DNA of 64,000 nucleotides, taken from contig JAWKHI010000019.1 in the NCBI GenBank assembly GCA_041394885.1, positions 59,413-123,412 of the forward strand. Reading direction: 5' to 3'. Below are positions 27,161-36,205 of this stretch, one piece after another (position 1 is the stretch's first letter; the number at the start of each line of letters is the position of its first letter). The notes beneath the pieces are model-generated. The model searched no databases. It was not told the origin of the DNA and worked only from the letters and a program-made list of their open reading frames with translations. This stretch comes from DSOI01 sp041394885. Its GTDB lineage: Bacteria > Acidobacteriota > Terriglobia > Bryobacterales > Bryobacteraceae. Position numbers and translations under genes: made by a program.

Positions 27161-28100
27161 CGGCGTGGGCGCTCCTATACCAGGCTAACGTCCGCCGCAG
27201 CCCTTCCTCGAGAGTGAACTGGGGCTGATGGCCGAGCCGTGCGATCGCCGCCTTCGTGTCGGCCTGTGAATCCTGCACGTCTCCGGCGCGAGGCGGACCG
27301 GCGTTGGCGGGAATCGAGGTGCCTTCGATCTCGTTGAGCGTCTGCCAAACCTCTTTGAGCGAGTACCGGTTGCCGTTGCCCGCGTTGAACATGCATCCGC
27401 CCACCCCTTCCGCCTTCGATGCCTTGATGCACAGGCTGGCCACATCTTCCACGTAGGTGAAGTCGCGGGTTTGATCGCCGCCGCCGAACAAGGTGGGTGA
27501 TCGGCCTTCGAGCAGACAGCTCATGAATATGGAAATCACGCCCGAGTAAGGGCTCGACGGATCCTGTCGCGGCCCGTAGACGTTAAAGTACCGCAGGGCC
27601 ACCGTTTCCAGCCCGAAACAGGAATGGAAGCAACTGGCGTAATATTCGCCCATCAGTTTCTGCGCCGCGTAGGGGGATTTGGGGTTCGGCTGCATGGACT
27701 CGGTCTTGGGAAGGGTGGGTGTATCGCCGTAGGCCGACGAGGACGCCGCATACACCACACGTCCCACTCCGCCCCCGGCGCAGGCGCGCAACACCTCGAA
27801 GGTGCCGTTGATATTGACATCGTGCGAGGGCACGGGGTCTGAGATCGATCGCGGAACCGATGGAATCGCCGCCAGATGAAACACGGCGTCCGCGCCGCGC
27901 AGCAGGCGCTGCATGGCTTCCGCATCCCGGATGTCGGCGTCGTGAAACTCGATCTCGTCCCAAACTTCGCTGAGATTCTCCTTCTTCCCTGAAAGACAGT
28001 TGTCGATGACGGCGATCGACGCATGCGGCTCCCGCAACAGGCTGCGAACCAGTTGCGAACCGATGAAGCCTGCTCCTCCCGTGACTACGAAACGTTTCAT
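27150..28100 (-). CDS. NAD-dependent nucleotide-sugar epimerase/dehydratase
   Basis: 316 residues, extended SDR. The Rossmann motif is GGAGFIGSQ; the catalytic elements are AASSSAYG and YAAQKLMGE (Tyr-X3-Lys); FNVYGPRQDP and FTYVEDVA are typical of UDP-glucose/UDP-N-acetylglucosamine 4-epimerases of the WbpP/GalE type. GGAGAGGG precedes the ATG. It supplies sugar nucleotides for surface polysaccharide, which fits the neighbouring GT2 and GT-C-like genes. Exact substrate specificity cannot be read from the sequence. An 18-bp gap separates it from the isomerase gene upstream. Confidence 0.9.
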   Translation of the reverse strand: MKRFVVTGGAGFIGSQLVRSLLREPHASIAVIDNCLSGKKENLSEVWDEIEFHDADIRDAEAMQRLLRGADAVFHLAAIPSVPRSISDPVPSHDVNINGTFEVLRACAGGGVGRVVYAASSSAYGDTPTLPKTESMQPNPKSPYAAQKLMGEYYASCFHSCFGLETVALRYFNVYGPRQDPSSPYSGVISIFMSCLLEGRSPTLFGGGDQTRDFTYVEDVASLCIKASKAEGVGGCMFNAGNGNRYSLKEVWQTLNEIEGTSIPANAGPPRAGDVQDSQADTKAAIARLGHQPQFTLEEGLRRTLAWYRSAHAVAA

Positions 28101-28118
28101 GTTGTTTTTTCCCTCTCC

Positions 28119-28970
28119 TCAGGTGTGAAGCGACGCTTCGATCCCTTCTATATATCGTAAGGAAGTGGTGGCGATCTTTACGGCTCCGGCGGAAAAATCG
28201 AAGGCCTCCATGGACACCCAACCCTCATATCCTCTGCGGGATAGGGTCTCGAAGACCGGCCCGAACGCATAGTCTCCGGTGCCAGGGTGACGGCCATCCA
28301 TCTCATTCACGTGGATATGTCAAATGTAGTCGAAAAAGCGATCGACCAACACCGGATGCGGTGCCACCTCGTCGGCCGTGTTATGGGTGTCGAACATCGT
28401 CTGTATGGCGGGCGAGCCGATCTGGCGCACGATGGCTACCGCGGCCTCGAGAGTATTGACGATGTCGGACTGGTCACTCGACAGCGCCTCGACGAGGATC
28501 TTCACGCCGCGAGCCTCGGCCTGCGGCGCCACCGCGGCCAGGCCGTCAGCGTAATGACGGGTCGCCTCGGCAGGGGTCAATCCGCCGGTGGAGGAACGCT
28601 GCTTGGGCGATCCGAAAATCATCACGCCCTTGTCGGCCTGGTCCCCGGCAAGATCGGCGCACAGGTCAATAAGTTGGCGGATGTGATCCCAGCTCCGCTC
28701 GCGGAGCGCCGCGTCCGGCGTGGTGACGTGGAGACCCTTCGGTGAGACCATCAGCCAGTGCAGACCGGCGAAACCGAGCCCCTCCCCGGCCATGATGGCG
28801 CTGCATTCTTTGCGACGCGCGGGAGAAATTCCAGCGGGCGTTTCGGCGAGAGTGAACGGGGCGATCTCGATGCCGTCGTACCCGGCTTCCTTCACCGCCT
28901 TACAGGTATCGGCAAAGTCCCAGCCCTCGAATACTTCATTACAGATCGATTGACGGAAACGGTGGGCCAT
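28119..28970 (-). pseudogene. Sugar phosphate isomerase/epimerase (TIM barrel) with an in-frame TGA
   Basis: One continuous frame of 283 sense codons, broken by TGA at 28320-28322 (codon 217). Before it: RFRQSICNEVFEGW, AGYDGIEIAPF, ILVEALSSDQSD (metal Glu) and FDTHNTADE. After the TGA the same frame continues HIHVNEMDGRHPGTGDYAFGPVF, in pieces, with the conserved C-terminal metal-site motif. Homologs normally have Arg here (YIRHVHVNEMDG), so CGA to TGA explains it. Truncation would remove about a quarter of the barrel, including a metal ligand, so activity is unlikely without readthrough. The family is AP endonuclease family 2/xylose isomerase-like. It may be a recent nonsense mutation or a single-base sequencing error. 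Confidence 0.85.
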
Positions 28971-29023
28971 TCACTTCCCAGTGTAGCCGCTGGCTGCTCC
29001 GGTTTCAGATTTCCCTAGCCCTT

Positions 29024-30948
29024 TCAGCCCGGAGCGGGTGCGCGGATCTCGACCGTCTGGACGGCGAAGCCGAGGATCCGGCCGTCTCCCGGGTATCGAT
29101 CGGCGCGATTCACCTCCAGCCACACCTGCAAGCCGGAGCGCCCGGCCAGGCACGCGGCAACCGGTAGGTGAGTTCCTGCCGCTCACCGCATGAGGCCACC
29201 CGCGCCGTGCCGAGCGTCCCGGCATCCACCGACGCCGTCACCGTCAGCGGACCACCTGGGAGCTGAGACGCGGTGCAGTATCCGGACACAACCAGAGCCT
29301 CGCCGCGAGAGGCCGGGCCCCGCAAGCGCACACTCGCCCGTTTGGGCATCCATCGATAGCCGGCCGCGACGGCCCCGTAGCCGCCCTCGGCGTCGTGCCA
29401 GGAGGGGCCCAGGAGGTGGGCGAACCAGGGCCGGGCCACTTCCACGCGTCGGGGGAGGGCCAGCGTCTGGGGATCCAGGGTCAACTTGGCGCGAAAAGCG
29501 CCCGTGATGTTGCGGAGCCGATCGCCCTCCAACTCGTAGACTACGGCTTCGCCGGTGTTCAGGTTGTGCAGCGCGGAGGCCGGGTCGAGGATATAGTCCT
29601 GATACCCGTTGAGCGCTTCCGGGGCCGCGCGCAGACGCGCCTCGCTGCCAGGCGCGAGCAGGACGGCGCTGGCACCGGCGAGCCGGAATGGATGGTGGTA
29701 GACGCTGTCCCAGAACGTGCGCTCATCCACGCCCTCGAGCAGGATCAGTTTGCCGGGATGTGCGCTCATGATCTCCTGGACGCCCCGGACGAGGCTCTCG
29801 GCGTGCAGCGAGGGCGCCGTGTAATCGGCCGACAGACGCAACGCGTGCAAGCATCCGAGGGGCAGGATGGCCGCCACAACGAGCGACGCCTGGAGCCGGC
29901 AGGTGGCGGCGGGGCATTCGAGCGCGGGACCGATGACGCTGGCAGCCGCGATCGAAAAGCCGATGGCCGGAACAGTGAGGTAGTAGAGCGAAATCTTGTC
30001 CGGTAGCAGGAGGTAAGGCGAGAGCGCGGCGGCGAACCAGATCAGGCCGAAGACGATGGGCCCCTTCGCACGATGCGCGGCAAGGATCGCCAGTATGGCA
30101 ATCACGGCGAGGGCGAACAAGGCGGTGCCCGCCGAAACACCCATGCCGCCCTCGGCTTCCGAGCACGCTGGCCATATCGTGCAATGGACATAGCGGCCCA
30201 AGGTTCTTACGATGCGTCCATCGAGAGCCAGGGCGTAGGGTCCGCCGGTGGGCTTGGGAGCGTAGTAACTATTCCAAGAAACATACAAGATACTGACAAG
30301 AGGAAGCAGCCACAATCGCCGGTAGTAACTTCGGGAGAAAGGCCGGGGGCGAACTGCTGCGAACGCGAGCGCGATGACTGGATATATCGCGTTGAGTTCG
30401 AGGACGCCGAAGCCCAGGAGGAACAGGATCCAATGAGCCGCCTCATCGCGGCGGCGTCCGGTGCGGCCGGCTCGGTCCAACAGCAGAAGCCCGGCGAGAA
30501 AAAAGAAGCTGCACAAAATCTGGTTGTACGCGGCGGCCCAGGCCATGGGCCACGCGATGGCGCTGTGCGATCCCCAGAGCAAGGGCGCCCAGAACCACGC
30601 CGGCGCGTCGGGCGCGAGCCTGCGGGCCACCGAGCTCAGCAGAATCAGGTTCGCCAGTTGCGTCGCCATCGTCAGGGCGTGATACGGAAAGGCGTCGAGG
30701 TCAAAGAGCGCGCGAAACACAATAAAAAAAAGCCGTTCGCTGATGGGGCGCACGGTGCCCTGCGCCATGGGGGCAAACAAGGCAGTGGTCCACGTCTGGT
30801 TGACGCCGATGAGGTCCCGCAGGCCGAGCCATGCAAAATCGTCAAGCTGAAACCATGCGCCGAGGCATCGCCCATAAAGCAGCAGGCAAAGCAGAGGCGC
30901 CGCATACACCAGGGACGCCGAGGTCCCGGATCTATCCATCCGTTCCAT
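29024..30948 (-). pseudogene. GT-C-like polytopic membrane protein with C-terminal frameshift
   Basis: The first frame (30948 down to 29110) encodes about 10 membrane helices, beginning with a loop motif FQLDDFAWLGL that resembles the acidic DD of GT-C glycosyltransferases, and then a soluble outer domain (about 390-590). The last 20 residues of that frame (WPGAPACRCGWR) are unlike a natural end; one base lost near 29141-29155 restores LAGRSGLQVWLEVNRAD, then ILGFAVQTVEIRAPAPG and a stop at 29024-29026. The core protein may still function with a different tail. It is the first gene of the reverse group with isomerase, epimerase and pgeF; the GT2 enzyme nearby could supply its lipid-linked sugar. 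Function is inferred. Confidence 0.65.
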
Positions 30949-31187
30949 ATGAGAGGCCCGATCTGTTGAGGAGTGAGAAAGCCGGTCCCGCCGGATAGGT
31001 CCGTTCCACGAATCCGGCGGTTGCTACTAAGACCCCCACGGCGCGCGATCAACTACAGCGGCGCAAAAAATGGTGTCGGGAGCCAGATTATGGATCCGTC
31101 TTCGGATGGTGGCGTCTAACCGGGTGTAGCGAGCGAGAGCGCCTCGCAAATCCTAACCAACTAACCGAATTGTAAGAAGGAGATTGT

Positions 31188-31688
31188 ATGAATCGCACGG
31201 TATTTCTGCGCCTGAGCGCTGCTACTGTTCTCGCCGCTGGGCTGATGGCGGCGGATTCTCACAAAGCGATGGCGAGTGCCGACATCGTCGACACCGCCGT
31301 CGCGGCCGGCTCGTTCCAGACACTGGTTACCGCCGTGAAAGCGGCGGGGCTGGTGGAAACGCTAAAGGGTCCGGGACCGTTCACTGTATTCGCGCCGACC
31401 GACGAGGCGTTTGCCAAGCTGCCCGCCGGCACGGTGGAGAGCCTCCTCAAGCCCGAAAACAAAGCCAAACTCGTCTCGATCCTCACCTACCACGTCGTAG
31501 CGGGGAACGTCATGGCGGCGGATGTAGTGAAACTCCGGCATGCCAAGACGGTCCAGGGAGGAAACGTGAACATCAAGGCGGCTGCTGGTCAGGTGATGAT
31601 CGACGATGCCCGCGTGATCAAGACGGACATTGCCGCCAGCAACGGTGTGATCCATGTGATCGACACCGTGATCATGCCGAAACACTAG
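31188..31688 (+). CDS. Secreted fasciclin (FAS1) domain protein
   Basis: 166 residues with an AAGGAG site before the ATG. A signal peptide (about 1-29) precedes one FAS1 domain (about 32-165) with both conserved boxes: FTVFAPTDEAF (H1) and the YH motif of LTYHVVAGNV followed by GVIHVIDTVIMP (H2). FAS1 domains mediate adhesion or matrix binding; single-domain bacterial proteins are common and poorly defined. It appears to be monocistronic: the 239 bp upstream contain no gene, and a separate gene starts 124 bp downstream. Confidence 0.92.
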   Translation: MNRTVFLRLSAATVLAAGLMAADSHKAMASADIVDTAVAAGSFQTLVTAVKAAGLVETLKGPGPFTVFAPTDEAFAKLPAGTVESLLKPENKAKLVSILTYHVVAGNVMAADVVKLRHAKTVQGGNVNIKAAAGQVMIDDARVIKTDIAASNGVIHVIDTVIMPKH

Positions 31689-31812
31689 CAATCCGAATCC
31701 CGGGGGGAGGCGGCCGATCCCGACCTCTCCCCCAATGTCAACGCCTACTTCGTTAATGTTCTTTCTCTAAGGCAACTATTGGCCCCGCAGTTGCACCTAC
31801 TCAGGTGAAACT

Positions 31813-33561
31813 ATGACCACCTCCCTTCGCTGCAAGCTCAGGGCTACCGGAGCCTTGGCGATCGTCTCGCTTTTTTCCGCACTCTCCCACGCCCAGGGCC
31901 CCATCACCTTGAGCCCGTCCGTGCCCTCGCCGGCTCCCCTCGGGACACTTGTCACATGGACGGCCCAAGCCCCGGGTCCCGCGGTGTTTCGATTCCGCGT
32001 TCACGAGATCGGCAAGGATCCGCGCATGGCCGTGGATTTTGGCCGCGAAAACACCTTCGAGTGGGCTCCCTACGAACACGAGGGACAGTATCTGATCGAA
32101 GCCTCGGCGCGCAACGAAATTACCGGCGCCATCTCGACCATCGAGGTTCCGTTCGAAGTCCTGTCGAACGCTAGCGCGGGTGTTCCGTCGATCAAGGAAA
32201 CATCACACCCGCTGGTCTTCCTCTATAGCGCGCCGCCATGCTCGGCGGGCGCCATGACCTTTGTAACTTTTACTGATCCGGAAGGTCACGCTCAGAAGAC
32301 GCCCGAAAAGAGATGCGATGAATTACACAGCGTGAACTTTTTACTCGCGGGCTTGCGCCCCGAGACCATGTATGTGGCGCGCCACACCCTCACCGATGGC
32401 GACAGGTCACTGTCGGGCCCCGGTATCCCCTTCACCAGCGGTGGCCTGCCGGAGTCGATATCCAAACACACTGCCGCGGGAACCACTGGTTCTCCGTCGC
32501 AGGGTGTGTTGCTGGCCGGGTCGCTGAACACCAACTTCGTGGCCACCGACATGTCCGGGACTCCGATCTGGTATTACCCCAAGACGATGCAGTTTCTCAC
32601 GCATCCGGAGACGGGCGGCGTCTTCTTCGGCATCAATCAGGACCGGACCGGCGGCGAGATCCGGCAGATCGTCCGGCTGTTCGATCTCACCGGAGTGACG
32701 ATCATCGAAACCAACGCGGCCCGGATCAACGAGCAACTGGAGGAGATGGGTCACAGCCGCATCGGGAGCTTTCACCATGAAGCGCGCTTCCTCTCCAACG
32801 GCAACATCCTCGTTCTGGCTTCGGTGGAGCGAATTCTCGAGGACGTGCAGGGCGACGGCCGGGTCAACGTACTGGGCGACGCCTTGGTGGTGCTTGACCG
32901 CGATTTGAAGGTCACCTGGTATTGGGATGCCTTCGACCATCTCGATCCGAAACGGGAGGCGGTGCTGGGCTCGCCCTGCAACGCCGCCGCGTGCCCGCCC
33001 CTGTACCTCGCCCCGGAAGCCAATGACTGGACCCATGCCAATTCCGTCGCCGAAACGCCGGATGGGAACTTGTTGATCTCGGTGCGCCATCAGGACTGGG
33101 TGGTCAAGGTGGACTATGCAAAGGGTCTCGGCAGTGGCGCCGTGCTGTGGCGGTTGGGACGGGGCGGAGATTTTCAGATCGAAGATGGCGCCGACGATGA
33201 CTGGTTTTCGCATCAGCACGACGCCGAGTTCGAGTCCGATGGCACACTCACGCTTTTCGACAACGGCAACACGCGGCGGGCCAGCGACGATACCGTGCAA
33301 AGCCGGGGCCAGGCGATGATACTGGACGAAACCAGGCACACGGTAAAGTGGCTGCTCAATGCCAACCTCGGCGTTTACTCCGTCGCGGTGGGATCGGCAC
33401 AGTTACTCGACAACGGAAATTACTTTTTCGACTGTGGTTTCCTTGCCGACGCTACGGCAATTTCGATCGAAGTGAACCCTCTGGGGGTTCCAGTTCATTC
33501 CCTACGCAGTTCAGCGCCGGAGTACCGTACATTCCGCATGAAAAACATGTATACTCCATGA
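31813..33561 (+). CDS. Arylsulfotransferase (ASST)-like secreted protein
   Basis: 582 residues. A signal peptide (cut near SHA, about residue 27) is followed by a beta-sandwich N-terminal region (about 30-120) and a beta-propeller typical of PF05935 arylsulfotransferases. The His-containing propeller motifs are present: SFHHEARF, WTHANSVAETPDG and SHQHDAEFESDG, followed by LFDNGNTRR. Such enzymes move sulfate between phenolic compounds without PAPS. The next gene, a sulfatase, starts 3 bp after its stop, so the two are translated together; one could transfer and the other remove sulfate. The substrate is unknown. Confidence 0.82.
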   Translation: MTTSLRCKLRATGALAIVSLFSALSHAQGPITLSPSVPSPAPLGTLVTWTAQAPGPAVFRFRVHEIGKDPRMAVDFGRENTFEWAPYEHEGQYLIEASARNEITGAISTIEVPFEVLSNASAGVPSIKETSHPLVFLYSAPPCSAGAMTFVTFTDPEGHAQKTPEKRCDELHSVNFLLAGLRPETMYVARHTLTDGDRSLSGPGIPFTSGGLPESISKHTAAGTTGSPSQGVLLAGSLNTNFVATDMSGTPIWYYPKTMQFLTHPETGGVFFGINQDRTGGEIRQIVRLFDLTGVTIIETNAARINEQLEEMGHSRIGSFHHEARFLSNGNILVLASVERILEDVQGDGRVNVLGDALVVLDRDLKVTWYWDAFDHLDPKREAVLGSPCNAAACPPLYLAPEANDWTHANSVAETPDGNLLISVRHQDWVVKVDYAKGLGSGAVLWRLGRGGDFQIEDGADDDWFSHQHDAEFESDGTLTLFDNGNTRRASDDTVQSRGQAMILDETRHTVKWLLNANLGVYSVAVGSAQLLDNGNYFFDCGFLADATAISIEVNPLGVPVHSLRSSAPEYRTFRMKNMYTP

Positions 33562-33564
33562 TGC

Positions 33565-34962
33565 ATGTTGCTTCGGGATCTTAGAGGGACCCGGCGAAAC
33601 TTTCTTCATCTTACCGGCATGGCGGCTCTCGGGTCAGCCGCCCGGGCTCAAACTCGTCCGCCGAACATAGTCGTCATCTACGCCGACGATCTTGGCTACG
33701 GCGATCTCGGCTGTTACGGATCGCAGATCCAAACGCCGCACCTCGATGCGATGGCGGCGCAGGGCATGCGCTTCACCCATTTCTACTCGGCAAGCTCGGT
33801 CTGCTCGCCCTCGCGCGCCGCGCTGCTGACGGGGCGCTATCCGATACGGACCGGTGTACCGCGCGTTCTGGGGCAGAACGATGCGGGCGGGCTGGACGAG
33901 TCGGAAACCACGCTGGCGGAAATGCTGAGATCGGCGGGCTACGCCACCGCATGCATCGGAAAGTGGCATCTGGGCAACGCTCCGGGCGCCACTGCTCTGG
34001 ACCGCGGCTTCGACAGCTTCTTCGGCATCCCCTACAGTCACGACATGTGGCCACGGCCGCTCATGGTCGATCGCGCCGTGGTGGAGCAGCCGGCGCAGGT
34101 GGAAGCGCTGACCCGGCGATTCACCGATCGCGCCGTGGACTTCATCGCCCAATCCAAGGATCGCCCGTTTTTCCTCTACATGCCGCACACCGCGCCCCAC
34201 ATCCCGCTCGCTCCGGGAAAGGATTTCGACGGCCGGAGCGGCCAGGGCGCATACGGCGACGTCGTGCAGGAAATGGATTGGAGCGTGGGCCAGGTGCTCG
34301 AGGCTCTGCGCGCCAACGGCGTCGACGAGAACACGCTCGTCCTGTTTTCGAGCGACAACGGACCGTGGTATCAGGGAAGCCCCGGTCTATTGCGCGGCCG
34401 CAAAGGCCAGACCTACGAGGGTGGCATGCGAGTGCCGCTGATCGCCCGGTGGCCGGGACGAATTCCGGAAGGCGCGGTCAGCGACGCCTTCGCGTCGACC
34501 ATGGACGTGGTGCCGACGGTGGCCCGTTGGACCGGCGCGCCGCTGCCGGCCAACCGCCTGGATGGCGCCGATCTCTCGCCGGTATTGACGGGCGAGGCAA
34601 GCCAGGTGGAGCGTGGGCCGTTCTTTTACTTCAACGACATCTATCTCCAGTGCGCGCGGATCGGCGAATGGAAGCTCCACATCTCACGATTCGACATTCC
34701 GGCGTTCGTTCCATTGAAGAAGGGAGTGACGCGGGTCAACCTGCGCCTGCCACGGCCGGAACTGTACAACGTCGTGCACGATCCGGAAGAAAGCTATGAC
34801 CGCGCGTCCCGCAACCCGGAAATCGTAGCGTCGATCCAAGCGGCGATTGCCGCGGCGGTGCCCACGTTCCCGGCCGGTGTCATCGATGCGCACCAGGAAA
34901 CGATGCGGCGCAGGGTGCGCGATACGCCCACGGCGGCGCCTCCCGAGGAAGCCGAGCCCTAA
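33565..34962 (+). CDS. Arylsulfatase, formylglycine-dependent
   Basis: 465 residues. Signal peptide, then PNIVVIYADDLGYGDLGCYG, the metal-binding Asp pair of arylsulfatase A-type enzymes. The signature CSPSRAALLTGRYP has Cys80 as the formylglycine precursor. GKWHLG, LYMPHTAPHIPL and FSSDNGPWYQGSPG (metal Asp/Asn) complete the site. The start at 33565 is 3 bp after the arylsulfotransferase stop. The length is normal for the family. It acts on exported substrates; mucin-, algal- or plant-type sulfated polymers are possible, but nothing in the sequence decides. Confidence 0.94.
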   Translation: MLLRDLRGTRRNFLHLTGMAALGSAARAQTRPPNIVVIYADDLGYGDLGCYGSQIQTPHLDAMAAQGMRFTHFYSASSVCSPSRAALLTGRYPIRTGVPRVLGQNDAGGLDESETTLAEMLRSAGYATACIGKWHLGNAPGATALDRGFDSFFGIPYSHDMWPRPLMVDRAVVEQPAQVEALTRRFTDRAVDFIAQSKDRPFFLYMPHTAPHIPLAPGKDFDGRSGQGAYGDVVQEMDWSVGQVLEALRANGVDENTLVLFSSDNGPWYQGSPGLLRGRKGQTYEGGMRVPLIARWPGRIPEGAVSDAFASTMDVVPTVARWTGAPLPANRLDGADLSPVLTGEASQVERGPFFYFNDIYLQCARIGEWKLHISRFDIPAFVPLKKGVTRVNLRLPRPELYNVVHDPEESYDRASRNPEIVASIQAAIAAAVPTFPAGVIDAHQETMRRRVRDTPTAAPPEEAEP

Positions 34963-34968
34963 GTCCGA

Positions 34969-36003
34969 TCAGGCGCGCTCGGCGCCGGTGAGATCGGCCA
35001 CCATCGCGGCGGCACGGTTGGGCGCAGCCTTCAACAGGTCAAATGTCACATCGCCGGACGACGCCGTCGAGATGATGAGTTGATCGAGAAACAACCCGTT
35101 GGTGCGCCGTGAATTGCGGATGTCGTCGAGGGCGATGGTCCGCGTACGGGTCCGGAACCAGCGGCGCGTGACGAACACCAGATTCCCCCCCGCAAAGCAC
35201 AAATAGCCCAGCGATCGCCGCAGCCCACCCACGGACTTGGTGGCCGCGCAACGCACTCCGGTGGCTACACCGGCCCCTGCTGCCAGATTCTCAGGCAGCT
35301 CGTCCACCAGATCGCGAACCTGCCCCCAAAGCGCGCTCACCGGACCGCCGTCGCGGGCTTGTTCCGGCGCCTGGACCCGGACGTCGGGACCGGCCCCCAA
35401 CCATTTCCCGAGCAGTGCGCCGAGCGCCGCCATCTCCAACCGGATTTGCCGCCAGATGCGCGGAGCGAAGGCGAAGAAGGCGCCCAGGAAGACCGCCAGC
35501 GCGCCCAGGAACCAAACCGGGTGCTGCCACACGAGCCACAGTCCCACCGGTGCGGCGACGTCTTCGGCGAGGCTCATCGCCACATTCGTGAACGGCTCCG
35601 GGCTGTGATTGATCGCCAGACGCGTGGCCGCCTTGGTGGAGTGCGCGGTGAAGGCGACGCTCCCGGCCATCAGAGCGAGGATGGTCTTGAACACCGGATC
35701 CATGTCGCCGAGCGCCGTTCCGGCCAAAACGGTGGCCGCTACGGGACGGATGATGGTATGGACCGAGTCCCAGGCGGAATCGAGCCATGGGACCTTGTCG
35801 GCGAAAAACTCGATGGCGCACGCGGCGCCGGCCGCCGCCAGCACCTTCCAATCGGCGAGGACGCCGAGCGACGACATCGATTGGCTGAGGTGAAACAGGT
35901 TGTACCGGATCGCCAGCCCCAGCGCGAGCACCGTCGCGTAGAGCCGGAACCCGGAAAGAAACCCCAGTCCAAGAGCCGAACCGAGCGTCTGCAGTAGTTC
36001 CAA
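34969..36003 (-). CDS. DUF4126 family membrane protein
   Basis: About 344 residues from a TTG at 36003; GGAGGG six bases upstream makes this start much better than the ATG-type start of the longer frame at 36051. The N-terminal part (about 1-190) is hydrophobic with about five helices and the DUF4126 motifs LGLGFLSGFRLYAT and FADKVPWLDSAWD. The C-terminal part (about 200-344) is soluble and contains segments like FRTRTRTIALDDIRNSRRTNG, in pieces, suggesting a PH-like or similar small domain. Function is unknown for the family. It converges on the sulfatase gene with 6 bp between stops. Confidence 0.8.
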   Translation of the reverse strand: MELLQTLGSALGLGFLSGFRLYATVLALGLAIRYNLFHLSQSMSSLGVLADWKVLAAAGAACAIEFFADKVPWLDSAWDSVHTIIRPVAATVLAGTALGDMDPVFKTILALMAGSVAFTAHSTKAATRLAINHSPEPFTNVAMSLAEDVAAPVGLWLVWQHPVWFLGALAVFLGAFFAFAPRIWRQIRLEMAALGALLGKWLGAGPDVRVQAPEQARDGGPVSALWGQVRDLVDELPENLAAGAGVATGVRCAATKSVGGLRRSLGYLCFAGGNLVFVTRRWFRTRTRTIALDDIRNSRRTNGLFLDQLIISTASSGDVTFDLLKAAPNRAAAMVADLTGAERA

Positions 36004-36205
36004 GTGCGTCCCTCCGAATCCCTTTCTACCATCCGCGGATCGCGGCGGCAACCTCCACTAAACGGGGAGGAGTACGCCGCCGGATTCCTTTGCAAGGAAC
36101 GCACGCGAGGCCGTTCCGGTTCCTCAAATCGGCCTGCTAGGATGAAATAAGTTCGAACAGCAGGCCCACTGTTCGCGTCTGAACAGATACGGAGACCCAT
36201 ACAGA

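Noticed and set aside
28320..28322. Selenocysteine at the in-frame TGA
   Set aside because: Arg is expected here in relatives and CGA to TGA is one base change; I recognised no obvious downstream selenocysteine element, though I could not fold the RNA.
30949..31187. A gene or RNA in the 239-bp gap before the fasciclin gene
   Set aside because: No convincing ORF, tRNA-like cloverleaf or long stem could be seen; only a good ribosome-binding site at its end.
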